A stretch of DNA of 21,605 nucleotides, taken from positions 1 to 21,605 of IMG/VR virus record IMGVR_UViG_3300032236_000800, one strand, 5' to 3'. Positions 1 through 8,215 of this stretch are shown piece after piece (within the stretch, counting starts at the first letter, position 1; every line of letters starts with the position of its first letter). This DNA is from a virus. The translations under genes and the position numbers were made by a program. Under the pieces are notes generated by a model that ran no database searches, was not told the DNA's origin, and saw nothing but the letters and a program-made list of their open reading frames with translations.

Positions 1-82
1 AGTAGGCGTGGGCAATCATCTCATCAACCGTGATGGTTGTTTGAGCTGTCGTGTTTGAGGTGTTGTTGTAGTTGCTTGCCAT
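1..82 (-). CDS. 5' end of a structural protein gene (partial)
   Basis: An open frame starts at an ATG (82-80) that overlaps the TAA of the preceding gene as TAATG and runs off the left edge. The visible N-terminus reads MASNYNNTSNTTAQTTITVD followed by EMIAHAY. The polar Ser/Thr/Asn-rich start followed by a helix-like segment is compatible with a tail or head-completion protein, which would fit its place after the lysis and fibre genes, but only 27 codons are visible and I cannot assign it. The stop/start overlap suggests translational coupling to the 51-aa gene. Confidence 0.6.
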   Translation of the reverse strand, partial: MASNYNNTSNTTAQTTITVDEMIAHAY

Positions 83-237
83 TATTTTTTCTTGCGTTCA
101 GGCAGTTTGCTTTTGGCCTTGCCGGATGCTACGAACTCTTTGCCGACCTTTTGGGGGATGCCCACTTTCTTGGCGAATTCGGGGTTGTTTTTAACACCCT
201 GCATCAGGCGCTCTTGTGCTTTCGATTTCAAAGGCAT
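82..237 (-). CDS. Small basic phage protein, 51 aa
   Basis: This frame encodes a 51-aa Lys-rich protein beginning MPLKSKAQERLMQGVKNN and ending in RKKK. It contains the pattern NPEFAKKVGIPQKVGKEF, which I recognise from short unannotated proteins near tail and lysis genes of phages; their function is unknown. The start at 237 is supported by GGAAG seven bases upstream and lies one base after the stop of the 110-aa gene. The TAA overlaps the next ATG. The high charge and small size could suit nucleic-acid or virion binding, but that is speculation. Confidence 0.75.
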   Translation of the reverse strand: MPLKSKAQERLMQGVKNNPEFAKKVGIPQKVGKEFVASGKAKSKLPERKKK

Positions 238-238
238 A

Positions 239-571
239 CTAGCACTTCCCACCTTTTTTGAACTTGTCTGGGCCTTGCGCGGAGGGCTTGCCGGAGGCTT
301 TCTTGGTTGGCTCAGTTGCCTTGATCAGGCCACCTTCCTTGTACTTGCCAGTCATACCACCGCCACAGAATTCGCGCACGGTGCCTTTTTCTTTCTTCAC
401 GCGGCCACCCTTTTTGAGCTTGCTCAAGTCGGTTTTCTCGCCGCCATGCTCTTGCTCGTCGTGCATTTTGAATGCTTTTTTGACGAGTTTCTTGTCTTGC
501 GCCATGTCATCGCCGACTTCAAGGTCTTTCTTGCTGTGGTCGATGCGGGGGGTGTAATTAAGTTTTGCCAT
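239..571 (-). CDS. Lys/Gly-rich small phage protein, 110 aa
   Basis: This is a highly charged 110-aa protein with spaced KKGG, KEGG and KKGGK motifs, the last at the C-terminus (ending KKGGKC). The N-terminal half is mixed acidic/basic (VGDDMAQDKKLVKKAFKMHD), the C-terminal half strongly basic and probably disordered. Proteins with repeated KKGG tracts are common hypotheticals in podovirus tail/lysis regions; no function is established that I know of. The ATG at 571 has AGGAGA five bases upstream. It is the first gene after the promoter-like element at 580-618, whose last bases double as its ribosome binding site. Confidence 0.75.
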   Translation of the reverse strand: MAKLNYTPRIDHSKKDLEVGDDMAQDKKLVKKAFKMHDEQEHGGEKTDLSKLKKGGRVKKEKGTVREFCGGGMTGKYKEGGLIKATEPTKKASGKPSAQGPDKFKKGGKC

Positions 572-579
572 GTGACTCT

Positions 580-618
580 CCTATAGATAATTACCCATCA
601 GAGGGGTGTTTTTCGCCC
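580..618 (-). promoter_or_regulatory. Promoter-like element B (39-bp family)
   Basis: The minus strand reads GGGCGAAAAACAC, then after seven bases ATGGGTAATTATCTATAGG. Layout and spacing match the elements at 7143-7181, 11046-11085, 16529-16567 and 19861-19899. It shares the 13-mer GGGCGAAAAACAC with 11046-11085. It lies between the lysozyme stop (621) and the start of the 110-aa gene (571). If transcription starts at the G after TATA, the leader is only about 12 bases and begins with the Shine-Dalgarno sequence. Confidence 0.6.
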
Positions 619-620
619 AA

Positions 621-1097
621 TCAGGCCATGATCAGGGACTCTAGCCGGACTTCGCTGACTCGCCGTGTCCAGCCTTTGCCAAACTCGGGAAATGTGGGTA
701 GCGCCTGCAAATACGCTTGTCTCGCGTCACAGAACGCGTTGATAAGGCGTTTGGTGGCTTTGCTAGGTTCTTGGGCTGTTGCGGCGGCCAAAAGCCCATT
801 GGCCCGGGACACGCCGCCATTGACCGCGCAGTCAAAAACGCAGTGATCCAGCCCCGCTGGCAGGTCATCTGCCTTGACGGCATCCCAGTATTTTTTTCGG
901 TACAGCGGGGCTACCTGCGCAACCGTCAAACTTCGCATGTCTTGCTCGGTGACAGGGTGGCCAACCCACGCTTCCCAAACGCGCTTGGTCACGCCATGGT
1001 TGGTGATGCCGCCGGGGTCTTTGGGGTTGTTGGAGAAACCTCCCTCGCGGCCAACGGCCAACAATTTTTCCAAACAGTGGTCGAAGTTCTCTTTCAT
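621..1097 (-). CDS. Endolysin, glycoside hydrolase family 108 lysozyme
   Basis: This 158-aa enzyme should cleave the glycan strands of peptidoglycan at the end of infection. Residues about 18-37 carry the GH108 N-terminal signature EGGFSNNPKDPGGITNHG, in which the first Glu (E18) is the expected catalytic acid. The C-terminal half, with DCAVNGGVSRA and LINAFCDARQAYL, matches the peptidoglycan-binding part usual in this family. There is no signal peptide or membrane anchor, so export should depend on the holin. I chose the ATG at 1097 over the longer frame because GAGG lies five bases upstream, the family alignment begins here, and it overlaps the Rz stop as ATGA. Confidence 0.92.
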   Translation of the reverse strand: MKENFDHCLEKLLAVGREGGFSNNPKDPGGITNHGVTKRVWEAWVGHPVTEQDMRSLTVAQVAPLYRKKYWDAVKADDLPAGLDHCVFDCAVNGGVSRANGLLAAATAQEPSKATKRLINAFCDARQAYLQALPTFPEFGKGWTRRVSEVRLESLIMA

Positions 1098-1516
1098 TTT
1101 GACCTCAACACGTTGTAAGCGTCGATGCACATATTCAGTTCCCGGATTGCTGTGTCTCCGTCTTGGGTGATGGAGACAAGAGCGTCTGCAACCGTTGGGT
1201 CAAGTTGGGCTCTCTCTTCTGTAGGCTCAGAGGCGGCACTTGTTGCTGGGGTGACGACAGGGACGTACAGGCGCTGAGTGCCAGCGCGCAAAGCAGCGCG
1301 CAGCTGGTCATCTTTAGTTTTTGCATCTTCATTGGCTTTCTCCAAAGCGGTTTGCAGCGACCCAATTTGCTCGACATGAGCAACGTACTGGGTGTGTGCT
1401 TCTTTGTCTGCCTTGGCCATTTTGGCTTCCCACTCCAGCTCGGAGTAGTGCATGCCTCCAAAGAAGGAGGCAACAAGGGCTGCAATCAGAGCAAAGATTT
1501 TGATTTCATTTAGCAC
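1094..1516 (-). CDS. Rz: Rz-like inner-membrane spanin (i-spanin)
   Basis: This 140-aa protein has an N-terminal hydrophobic segment (about residues 5-21, IKIFALIAALVASFFGG), then a charged coiled-coil stretch (about 27-75) that would span the periplasm, and a C-terminal domain with DGDTAIRELNMCIDAYN. This is the layout of Rz-type i-spanins, which join an outer-membrane lipoprotein partner to fuse the two membranes at lysis. The start is GTG at 1516, overlapping the holin stop by 11 bases, with a poor ribosome binding site, so translation is probably coupled. A second gene, the o-spanin, is encoded inside it in another frame. Confidence 0.82.
   Translation of the reverse strand: MLNEIKIFALIAALVASFFGGMHYSELEWEAKMAKADKEAHTQYVAHVEQIGSLQTALEKANEDAKTKDDQLRAALRAGTQRLYVPVVTPATSAASEPTEERAQLDPTVADALVSITQDGDTAIRELNMCIDAYNVLRSK
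1135..1332 (-). CDS. Rz1: Rz1-like outer-membrane spanin lipoprotein, embedded in Rz
   Basis: A 65-aa frame lies wholly inside the Rz gene in a different reading frame. It starts MKMQKLKM, continues with a hydrophobic stretch and a lipobox LSAC with Cys at residue 22, and the mature part of 44 residues is Pro/Gln-rich (SSPQQQVPPLS). A lipoprotein signal plus a short proline-rich tail, nested in a TM/coiled-coil gene just before a lysozyme, is the classic Rz/Rz1 arrangement. The ATG at 1332 has GGAG seven bases upstream, better than the Rz start itself. The lipidated protein should sit in the inner leaflet of the outer membrane and bind Rz across the periplasm. Confidence 0.82.
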   Translation of the reverse strand: MKMQKLKMTSCALLCALALSACTSLSSPQQQVPPLSLQKREPNLTQRLQTLLSPSPKTETQQSGN

Positions 1517-1739
1517 GGGGTTCAGAGTTTTCTTTGAGTTTGATCATGGCGCCAATGCCGGCTGCCAACGAGCCAACACCGACACCAAACGATTGCATGT
1601 CGAAGGGCACGTGATGCACAATCACGGACCAGCCCTGCAAGAACACTCCAGCGGCGCCGGACAAGGCCGCAAACCAACGCCCAATGTCTTGGGTTTCGTT
1701 GTCCGCGCCAGTCAAAAGGTCGTTCAGAATTTTAATCAT
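1506..1739 (-). CDS. Holin-like protein, two membrane helices
   Basis: This 77-aa protein has two predicted membrane segments: about residues 22-42 (RWFAALSGAAGVFLQGWSVI) and about 50-69 (SFGVGVGSLAAGIGAMIKLK), a short linker, and a charged C-terminus (LKENSEPRAK). Size, topology and position just before spanin and lysozyme genes point to a class II-type holin that times lysis by permeabilising the inner membrane. I chose the internal Met (IKILNDLL follows) over a longer frame because the longer N-terminus would be wholly inside the upstream gene. The ATG overlaps the upstream stop by eight bases. Holin assignment rests on context and topology, not on a conserved motif. Confidence 0.7.
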   Translation of the reverse strand: MIKILNDLLTGADNETQDIGRWFAALSGAAGVFLQGWSVIVHHVPFDMQSFGVGVGSLAAGIGAMIKLKENSEPRAK

Positions 1740-1992
1740 GCTTGTGGTTTTGCAGATCGTCTTTGGAGACTTTTTCATCGAGCTTGTCAAAGATTTTGCC
1801 AAGCATCTCTTTGATGTCCTTTACGGCATCTTTGAAATCGTCTTTGCGGACAAAGTTTTCATGGACGTTATGTGTCAAGTCTTTCATGTCTGATTTCAGG
1901 TCGCGCACGGCGTCCCACATTGCTTTGATCATTGCGCCAAACAGCACACAAATAATACCAAACAGCGCATCAAAAATTTGTTGCGTATCCAT
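1732..1992 (-). CDS. Membrane-anchored coiled-coil protein of the lysis cassette, 86 aa
   Basis: One N-terminal hydrophobic segment (about residues 7-25, FDALFGIICVLFGAMIKAM) is followed by a long charged, probably coiled-coil stretch containing AVRDLKSDMKDL, FVRKDDFKDAVKDIKEML and KIFDKLDEK. I recognise this layout (one TM, then VRKDD and KEMLxKIFDKLD) in small proteins encoded next to phage holins; the role is not settled. It could be a second holin component or an antiholin. The ATG at 1992 overlaps the fibre stop as TAATG; a longer in-frame start would lie inside the fibre gene and is less likely. Its stop overlaps the holin start. Confidence 0.72.
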   Translation of the reverse strand: MDTQQIFDALFGIICVLFGAMIKAMWDAVRDLKSDMKDLTHNVHENFVRKDDFKDAVKDIKEMLGKIFDKLDEKVSKDDLQNHKHD

Positions 1993-4900
1993 TAGAAAGT
2001 TCCCCCAGAAATACCGGATGTAAAATTGCCTGTCCCTGCAACAGCAACTCCGGTGTTTGTCAACTGCATTTTCCATGCCGATTTGGCTTGTGTGAAGCCG
2101 CCCACATACCATTGATGGTAATTCGTTGTCCCTGTGCTATCTGTCGCGTACACAAGGTTGCCTGTTGTGCCAGAGCCGCTTGGTGCCGAGCCGAACAGGT
2201 AAGATTCATTTGGTCCAGTGACCGTGTAGGTTGTGTCCGCATATGCTGCGGATGTAATCCCCATGTCAACCCATCCGTGCGCATCTGTTCCGTTGTTTGG
2301 ATACGAAACAAAGTCGGCAGAAGAACTGACGCCGTTGGTCGAGTTGTAAATGTAGCTCTGGATGTAGCTTGACGATGCGCCAACAACCGCCGACAGCGGG
2401 TTGGTTGTGCCGCCCAACAATGAGCCGGGCCCAACGCTGAATGTTGTGCCGTTGAACTGCAACTGTGCGCTTGTGTTGAACGCACCATAGTGGATGTAGT
2501 TCGCTGTGAAGCTAGTCAGCCCCGTGCCGCCGTTGGCCACGGCTACAGTGCCTGTCACGTTCGACGCCGTACCAGTTGTGTTTTGGTTGAGCGTTGGAAT
2601 GTCTGTTGCTGTGATCGCGCGGAACGTCGGTGTTGCGGCAGGTCCTGTCGAAGGGCCAGCAAAGAACAAGTTTGCAGACTGGTTGTTGAACGCAGCTGTC
2701 AACGTGCCGCTTGTTGTGACCGTTGGTATGGTGACGTTGAAAATTGAAGGCAACGCCAAACCGACCGATGTGACGGTGCCGCCGGCTGATCCACTTGACG
2801 CGGCGGTCAAACGACCGTATGCGTCAACAGTGATCGTTGCGTTGGTGTAGCTGCCTGCTGTGACGGCTGTGGTGGCCAAGGCCAACACAGGGGTCGATCC
2901 ACCTGTGCTGGTGATTTGACCTGCGGTGCCGCTGACCGATGACACCTTGCTGTTAAACGTGGTCCAGTCGGTTGAACTCAACGCGCCGCGCGCGCTGGCA
3001 GATGCCGTGGGTACATTCAAAGTGATGACAGGCGTGGTTGTGCCTGTCGCCACAGTGGATGACAAATCTGTGCCACTGGTGCCCAATGTCAAGGCAGCCA
3101 CCGAAGTCACTGTACCAACGCTTGTGCTGCCGCCGAGGGCGATTGCTGAACCGTTGATTGTGATCGTGTTGTTAGCCAACTGCGCGTTGGTCACAGTGCC
3201 GCTCAACGCGGTTGTTGGGATGGTCGTTGCAGCTGTGACGTTGCCCGAGCCATTGGCGTACATGAAGCCTGTCAGGCCAGTCACCGCCAAGTTGGTGGTC
3301 GTCAGGTTGGTGAACGATTCGCTTGCCGAGCCCGGGATTTTTTGCCAGACGCCATTCTCAAAGATGGCCCAGTCACCCACGTTCCAGCCCGACACGCCGT
3401 TGAGTGTCGTGTTGCCAGCCACATTGACAACGTAATAGTTGCCCGGAATGCCGACGCTTGAAATTAAAATTGGGGTGTTGGTACTCGCATTCCAGACGCC
3501 TTGGTAGGATGGAGCATTGGTCGGCTGTGTGCTGACACTTGTGATTTGGCCTTGCGCGTTGACCGTAATCACTGGCACCACGGATGCAGAGCCGTATGTG
3601 CCTGCGGACACACCGCTGTTTGCGATTGCAATTGTGGTTGGCGCGCTGCCATTGAAGCTGGTGCCCGAGAGGCCAGTTCCAATTGTCAATGTGTTGGTTG
3701 TGTTGGCTGTTATGGTCGTTGAACCACCGAGGCTTACCGAGTTGCCGTTGATCGTGACGGAGCTGTTGATCAAGCCGCTGTTTGGCAAACCAGTTGCATT
3801 GGTCAGAGTCAGTGCGACAGGCGTATCCAAGTTCGGGGCGATCAGGGACGCGCCAGTCGCGCGCACGAAGTTGCCTGTGCCAGTGCCGGTGTACTCCGCG
3901 CTGGTCATGTGGTAGAACTCGTTGGTTCCGCCGCCTTGCAGTCCGCCTAAGTCGTTGTGGTTTGAAACCACTGAGCCTGCAAACTGTGATGAGAAAGCAG
4001 AGTCGATTTGTGAGGCGGTTGCCGCGCTCTTCTTGACAATGATACGACCTACCAAGATTGCCATGGTTGACAAGATCGATGGTGGTGTTGGCAATGTGGC
4101 CGCCACGGCAGAGGCCAAAGAGGTGTACGCCGCAGTGCTCAAGATGTACGCGATCTTGGGCAACCCAGAGCCGTCAATGTATCGATAAACCCAGTTGACG
4201 GCGTAGTTGTTATTTGGCAACGTCACCAAGTTTGTGCCGTTGTCGTATTGGGTGTTGTTGTACGTCGATACTGTGGAAGATGTCCATGCGCCCGATGAGT
4301 GATACCAAAATTCTGCGTTCGATGAAGCAGACGTTTGTGCCAGTTCATTGTACTGGTCAACACCGTACCAAATAACACCGGCAGCCACAGTGATCACGTT
4401 GCCTGTGGACTCGCCCAAACCTAAGCCCGATGCCCATTGGTAGCGGTTGGTTTGCACCACACGGCGGTTGAGGCGGCTTGCAGTCGAGCGGCCCCAGTCA
4501 ATTGTTTGCTGGTGAACTTGAGTGCCGTTGCGCCACAACAGCGCGGCGCCAACCACGCTGGAGTTGTCGATGTCGGCTACGTTCTGAGTGACGAAATACG
4601 CTGGGCTGCCGCTGTTGTATTTGACGACCAAGTAGTTGGCCGATTGGTCCACCAAAGCTAAACCGCTGGCCGCAGGGATGACATAGGTTTTGAAGTCACC
4701 AGCCCAACCGGTTTGTGAGAACAACACAGCAGCAACGCTTGTTGCGCTGAATGTTGCGCCGCCAGCGTCCACAGTGATTGTTGGTGCTGAAAGCACACCG
4801 GGCGTGTTGGCGCCAACGTCGAGCTGTTCGACGTTGCCGTATGAGTTCTTGAAGTACAGGCCAGTCGAGGCAGTCCACACATCGCCGTTGTTTGGTGATG

Positions 4901-5837
4901 TTGGAGCCACGCCATAAGGCATGTGCAGCGGCGCGGTGGATGCAGTGGATGCAGGCAACGTCAACTGTGTCGTCGCAGTGATCGATGTGCCTGTGATGGC
5001 TGCTGGTGTTGTGCCACCGATGACGGTGTTGTCAATCGACCCGCCTGTCACGGTGATTGAGTTGGCATTTTGGGCAGACATGGTGCCCAAGCCAGTGATC
5101 TTTGTGCTGGGCAGTGAGACAATCCACGATGGGTTGGTGTAGCTGCCTGTCAAGGACACAGCGCCCACGTCGGATGCACCGAGCGTCACAGCGCCGTTGA
5201 ACCCGTTGACCGAGTTGACCACATACGCCCATGTGTCGTTGTAGTCGGTTCCGTCCACCTTGATCAGCGCTTGGGTGGCCAATCCGCCAGTGGGCACACC
5301 CGCGCCGGGAATGCCTTGCGGGCCTTGTGGCCCTGTGTTGCCTTGGGGAATATAGAAATCAAGGACGGCATTTTGAGGTGTGCCGATGTTGACCACGTTG
5401 GCGTTGCCGCCGGGGGCTGTGGTGTGGGTGGTGCCCACGTTGACCATGACATCTTGGCCATCCGCGCCTGCGGGGCCTTGCGGGCCAGTTGGGCCTGTCG
5501 CGCCTTGTGGTCCTTGAGGTCCTTGAGGTCCTTGCGCACCCGTGGCGCCAACGGGGCCTTGATCGCCGGGCGCGCCGACGGCGCCTTGCGGGCCTTGCGG
5601 GCCGGCAGGGCCTTGCGGGCCAGACGGGCCGGGATTGCCTTGTGGGCCTTGTGGGCCGGGCGCGCCAGCGACACCAGCGGGGCCTTGCGGGCCTTGTGGG
5701 CCTGTTGGGCCGACGACACCGTTTTGAAATACGGACGCAGCAACCTTCTTCGTGATGCCATCTTGCACCACGACTGTCACGTCATTCGCCTGAACGTAAG
5801 TCGTTGGCGGCAGTTGCAGGATGCTAATATCTGCCAT
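1992..5837 (-). CDS. Tail fibre with collagen-like repeats
   Basis: This 1281-aa protein is the largest gene here. Residues 1-42 form a short N-terminal segment ([20 protein letters not shown]) likely to attach the fibre. Residues 43-128 are Gly-X-Y repeats dominated by GPQGPQGP, followed by a short non-collagen insert and a second repeat at about 165-180. The middle is a long Thr/Ser/Asn/Gly-rich region with recurring VTSV and GGTGL motifs, consistent with stacked beta structure. The last 140 residues ([20 protein letters not shown], later GGFTQAK) look like a receptor-binding tip found in many phage fibres. It should trimerise and contact the host. No strong ribosome site is visible; the start lies three bases after the upstream gene. 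Confidence 0.9.
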   Translation of the reverse strand: MADISILQLPPTTYVQANDVTVVVQDGITKKVAASVFQNGVVGPTGPQGPQGPAGVAGAPGPQGPQGNPGPSGPQGPAGPQGPQGAVGAPGDQGPVGATGAQGPQGPQGPQGATGPTGPQGPAGADGQDVMVNVGTTHTTAPGGNANVVNIGTPQNAVLDFYIPQGNTGPQGPQGIPGAGVPTGGLATQALIKVDGTDYNDTWAYVVNSVNGFNGAVTLGASDVGAVSLTGSYTNPSWIVSLPSTKITGLGTMSAQNANSITVTGGSIDNTVIGGTTPAAITGTSITATTQLTLPASTASTAPLHMPYGVAPTSPNNGDVWTASTGLYFKNSYGNVEQLDVGANTPGVLSAPTITVDAGGATFSATSVAAVLFSQTGWAGDFKTYVIPAASGLALVDQSANYLVVKYNSGSPAYFVTQNVADIDNSSVVGAALLWRNGTQVHQQTIDWGRSTASRLNRRVVQTNRYQWASGLGLGESTGNVITVAAGVIWYGVDQYNELAQTSASSNAEFWYHSSGAWTSSTVSTYNNTQYDNGTNLVTLPNNNYAVNWVYRYIDGSGLPKIAYILSTAAYTSLASAVAATLPTPPSILSTMAILVGRIIVKKSAATASQIDSAFSSQFAGSVVSNHNDLGGLQGGGTNEFYHMTSAEYTGTGTGNFVRATGASLIAPNLDTPVALTLTNATGLPNSGLINSSVTINGNSVSLGGSTTITANTTNTLTIGTGLSGTSFNGSAPTTIAIANSGVSAGTYGSASVVPVITVNAQGQITSVSTQPTNAPSYQGVWNASTNTPILISSVGIPGNYYVVNVAGNTTLNGVSGWNVGDWAIFENGVWQKIPGSASESFTNLTTTNLAVTGLTGFMYANGSGNVTAATTIPTTALSGTVTNAQLANNTITINGSAIALGGSTSVGTVTSVAALTLGTSGTDLSSTVATGTTTPVITLNVPTASASARGALSSTDWTTFNSKVSSVSGTAGQITSTGGSTPVLALATTAVTAGSYTNATITVDAYGRLTAASSGSAGGTVTSVGLALPSIFNVTIPTVTTSGTLTAAFNNQSANLFFAGPSTGPAATPTFRAITATDIPTLNQNTTGTASNVTGTVAVANGGTGLTSFTANYIHYGAFNTSAQLQFNGTTFSVGPGSLLGGTTNPLSAVVGASSSYIQSYIYNSTNGVSSSADFVSYPNNGTDAHGWVDMGITSAAYADTTYTVTGPNESYLFGSAPSGSGTTGNLVYATDSTGTTNYHQWYVGGFTQAKSAWKMQLTNTGVAVAGTGNFTSGISGGTF

Positions 5838-5840
5838 GGT

Positions 5841-6236
5841 TTATGTCTTTTTGATGTCGCCGTCAGTCGAAACCGGAGTCTCGTTGCCGTAAAGTGCTGG
5901 TGTGAATGCGTCTGAGCCAGTACCAATCATATCTGGACCTTCGTTGAGGTTCGCCACGTTTGGCGCATTCGGGATTGGTTTGCCCTTGCCTTGGATGGCC
6001 ACGGTAACATCTGGGCGTGGGTGACGCAAAGTGATTGTCTCGGTCTGACGCGCAGCAAGACGCCACGGATCATATTGATCGTAGTCGTCGGGGCAAACCA
6101 TCAGGCCGGGGGAATTGGGATCGGGACGTAACAGGGTGTACGCCATCTTGCGACTGCAACGGTCGCAAACCGCTACGGACAGTACAGACTGCCCGAGCGT
6201 GTCTACATAGAGCCCGCCAAAGTAGGCGTTGCCCAT
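5841..6236 (-). CDS. Small protein with partial zinc-ribbon motif, 131 aa
   Basis: This protein starts MGNAYFGGLYVDTLGQSV and has CDRCSRKM at about residues 24-31, then VCPDDYDQYDPW at about 47-58. A CxxC followed about 20 residues later by C and DDYD resembles the small metal-knuckle domain of phage structural proteins, but only three cysteines are present, so an Asp may complete the site or metal binding is lost. The C-terminal third is Pro/Asn-rich and probably disordered. The start at 6236 is preferred over a longer frame because GGAG lies seven bases upstream and the ATG overlaps the preceding TAA. It directly precedes the fibre gene and may help attach it; that is inference. Confidence 0.75.
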   Translation of the reverse strand: MGNAYFGGLYVDTLGQSVLSVAVCDRCSRKMAYTLLRPDPNSPGLMVCPDDYDQYDPWRLAARQTETITLRHPRPDVTVAIQGKGKPIPNAPNVANLNEGPDMIGTGSDAFTPALYGNETPVSTDGDIKKT

Positions 6237-6514
6237 TAGCGCACTCCAGCTTGGATAACTGTGAGTGTATCGGTGCCGGAGCCGCCTGTCATTTGAATCG
6301 CGCGGAAAGGTTGATTCACGATAGGACTGGCTGGGGCATTGACCCAAACGAGCGTGGGCGCACCGGGGACCGGATAGCCTTGCGCGTTCAGTGGGAATGG
6401 ATCAGAATAGCTGATCTGTACTGTGCCGCCAGAAGCAACGTAGGATACGTTGAAAGGCGTCACGTACTGATCGACGGGCACGGGTACGTTATTGCCGACA
6501 GTTACTTGACGCAT
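6236..6514 (-). CDS. Hypothetical beta-rich structural protein, 92 aa
   Basis: This 92-aa protein is rich in Val, Pro and Thr, has no cysteine and no membrane segment, and reads as alternating short beta strands (VNQPFRAIQMTGGSGTDTLT). I do not recognise a named family. The ATG at 6514 has AAGGA six bases upstream. It sits between the 177-aa protein and the zinc-knuckle protein in the unit leading to the tail fibre, so a minor virion role is likely but unproven. Its TAA overlaps the next ATG, suggesting coupled translation. Confidence 0.72.
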   Translation of the reverse strand: MRQVTVGNNVPVPVDQYVTPFNVSYVASGGTVQISYSDPFPLNAQGYPVPGAPTLVWVNAPASPIVNQPFRAIQMTGGSGTDTLTVIQAGVR

Positions 6515-6523
6515 TTCTTATCC

Positions 6524-7057
6524 TTATTGGTTGGTGTAGCCAGAACCCACGGCAGTGACCGAGCCGTCAGCGTTGCGGGCAGTGTAGTCCACAGTGAATG
6601 TGCCAGCCAATGTGCCAGTGATAGCTGTGATGGCGGTTGCTGTGAATGTGATGGTCGCGTCGTTCACGCCGACGTTAGCCAACACGGCGGCCACGGCTGC
6701 GCTGTTGGTGAAGCTGATTGAGATCACACCACCAGAAGTTGTTGGGGTGATTGTGCCCACGTCAGTGCCGGCCACGTTCACAGTGATCACGCCACCAGTC
6801 AACGCAGAAGGAGCGTCAGTTTGGAAGAACTTGACGTTCGAGACGATCGAACCAGCGGGGACCACAAAAGGCGTGGCAGTTGTTTGGCCCAAGTCATAGG
6901 TGGCCAAAGCGCCAGCGGCTTGAGTCGCGCTGATTGGGGCAATGAAAGATTGCTGAGTGATAGCAGCTGCGCCAGTGTTGTCTGGGGCGATTGTGCCGTC
7001 GTTGGAAGGGTTGTTGCGTTTGAAAACGCGTACTGGGGTATTAAAGGTTACTGACAT
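6524..7057 (-). CDS. Ala/Thr/Val-rich virion protein candidate, 177 aa
   Basis: This 177-aa protein begins MSVTFNTPVRVFKRNNPSND and then has low-complexity Ala, Thr, Val and Gly-rich sequence, with no Cys or membrane helix. Composition resembles phage beta-sandwich decoration or tail proteins, but I see no diagnostic motif. The ATG at 7057 was chosen over a frame 40 codons longer because AGGAGA lies five bases upstream and the longer version would translate the leader. It is the first gene of the unit that starts after the capsid terminator and runs through fibre and lysis genes. Confidence 0.75.
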   Translation of the reverse strand: MSVTFNTPVRVFKRNNPSNDGTIAPDNTGAAAITQQSFIAPISATQAAGALATYDLGQTTATPFVVPAGSIVSNVKFFQTDAPSALTGGVITVNVAGTDVGTITPTTSGGVISISFTNSAAVAAVLANVGVNDATITFTATAITAITGTLAGTFTVDYTARNADGSVTAVGSGYTNQ

Positions 7058-7142
7058 TTGTTTCTCCTGATGGGGAATTACCACGCCGTCTCCATCACGT
7101 CTGCACGGGAGCCAATGTGCAGTCTGCGTGGCTTGGGTGACT
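7058..7142 (-). promoter_or_regulatory. Structured 85-nt leader
   Basis: Between element A and the 177-aa gene lies an unusually long leader for this window. It contains two nested perfect inverted repeats: CCACGC/GCGTGG (7081-7086 with 7126-7131) outside and CTGCAC/GTGCAG (7101-7106 with 7117-7122) inside. The RNA could fold into one long hairpin just upstream of the AGGAGA ribosome site. It might protect the 5' end of the transcript or tune translation; no function is shown. Confidence 0.45.
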
Positions 7143-7181
7143 CCTATAAATAAGTACCCATTTACAGAGGCAAACAAGCCC
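7143..7181 (-). promoter_or_regulatory. Promoter-like element A (39-bp family)
   Basis: The minus strand begins GGGCTTGTTTGCC and ends ATGGGTACTTATTTATAGG, with the same spacing as the four other copies. The fifth base is T rather than G. It sits two bases downstream of the T-tract of the capsid terminator and upstream of the 177-aa gene. A terminator followed at once by this element is the best support for calling the family promoters. Confidence 0.65.
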
Positions 7182-7183
7182 TG

Positions 7184-7209
7184 AAAAACAAAAAGCCCAC
7201 CTTGTGGGC
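7184..7209 (-). terminator. Rho-independent terminator after the major capsid gene
   Basis: On the minus strand a perfect six-pair hairpin, GCCCAC with loop AAG and GTGGGC, is followed by TTTTTGTTTTT. It lies 70 bases after the capsid stop codon. It would end or reduce transcription from the head-gene unit before element A restarts it. Confidence 0.85.
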
Positions 7210-7279
7210 GGGCTTCTTGACAGGCGGCCTCTCACGAGATTGCCTTGGTTAAATCGGGCTTCTTTACGCCCGAAGTTGA

Positions 7280-8197
7280 TTACAGACCAGCGGTGCCGTA
7301 AATGTTGCGTGGATCGTGCCAACCGGTAGCGTAACGCTCGGTAGCCTTATAACGCATACTATCTGTTTCAAAATCGCCCTCTGTGGAGCGCTCCAAAGGA
7401 CGGCGCATCACCAACATCAAGCCGTTTTCGGCGTTGGTTTGGACGAACCATGCTTTGCTAGAACTCAAACGAGTCACCACATGAGCGCCGTTAGGCAACA
7501 TGCCGGTAGACTTGATTGGGTTCAAGTCGTTGTCTGCGCCGCCAGAGCGGAGGACAGACTTCAAGATCACTTCAGCTTGGAATTCCAAGGCTGGGGGAAC
7601 GACCAACTGTTCAGCTTTCAGGCGAATACGTTTGCCGTTGTTGTCAATCGCAGAGCGAATTTGAATCAACATTTGCTCAACCGAAGTTTGAGACATAGAG
7701 GCAGCTGTAGACAACTGGTTGCTGAAGGTGCGACCTTGAGAGATTGGGTGAGCGCTGTTGACCAAAGTCACGCCGTCACCGCCGACATAGCCGGATGTGA
7801 ACGCGAAGTTCAACAAGTTTGCACACAGAGTCTCTTTGGTTTCAATCATGGACTGAGCCAAGTGTTTGGAGAAGGTCGAACCGATACGGATATGGTCGCC
7901 GTCTTCCATCAACACTTTGGTCAATGCGTATGCCAAGCCATAGATTTTGTAGATGAATCGTGTGATGAACAAAGTACCACCTTGGTCATACGAGACGGGG
8001 GTGCCGTCAGGCATTTCAGGGGCTGTGTTCATACCGAAGAGCATCACTTCTTCGTGGTAGTTACGGGGAATGCCGGTGATTTGGGTAACGAAACCCTTCC
8101 ACTCGTCATCGCGTTGTTGGTATACACCATCAAAGACTTCGTTCAGAATCGGTTCGACTACTGCACGAAAGTCCGTACTGCGCATTGGGGTTGCCAT
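7280..8197 (-). CDS. Major capsid protein
   Basis: This 305-aa protein should build the icosahedral shell with the HK97 fold. It begins MATPMRSTDFRAVVEPILNE and includes DEWKGFVTQ, PRNYHEEVMLFG, GLAYALTKVLMEDGD and a C-terminal RSTEGDFETDSMRYKATERY. This pattern (extended N-arm, helix, then NPxxL-like loop and substrate-like strands) resembles Mu-gpT-type capsid proteins. The length is usual for the fold, and its place after scaffold and before a strong terminator fits the most expressed gene. AAAGGA lies upstream of the ATG at a workable distance. No separate protease gene is seen nearby, so maturation may not need cleavage. Confidence 0.85.
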   Translation of the reverse strand: MATPMRSTDFRAVVEPILNEVFDGVYQQRDDEWKGFVTQITGIPRNYHEEVMLFGMNTAPEMPDGTPVSYDQGGTLFITRFIYKIYGLAYALTKVLMEDGDHIRIGSTFSKHLAQSMIETKETLCANLLNFAFTSGYVGGDGVTLVNSAHPISQGRTFSNQLSTAASMSQTSVEQMLIQIRSAIDNNGKRIRLKAEQLVVPPALEFQAEVILKSVLRSGGADNDLNPIKSTGMLPNGAHVVTRLSSSKAWFVQTNAENGLMLVMRRPLERSTEGDFETDSMRYKATERYATGWHDPRNIYGTAGL

Positions 8198-8215
8198 TTG
8201 CTAGGTCCTTTCTAA

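Noticed and set aside
5271-5915. 214-codon open frame antisense to the fibre's collagen repeats
   Set aside because: Its LRALRA-type repeats are just the reverse reading of the Gly-Pro-Gln codons.
7145-7152. T4-type late promoter TATAAATA on the plus strand
   Set aside because: No plus-strand gene lies nearby. The match is the complement of the TATTTATA in minus-strand element A.
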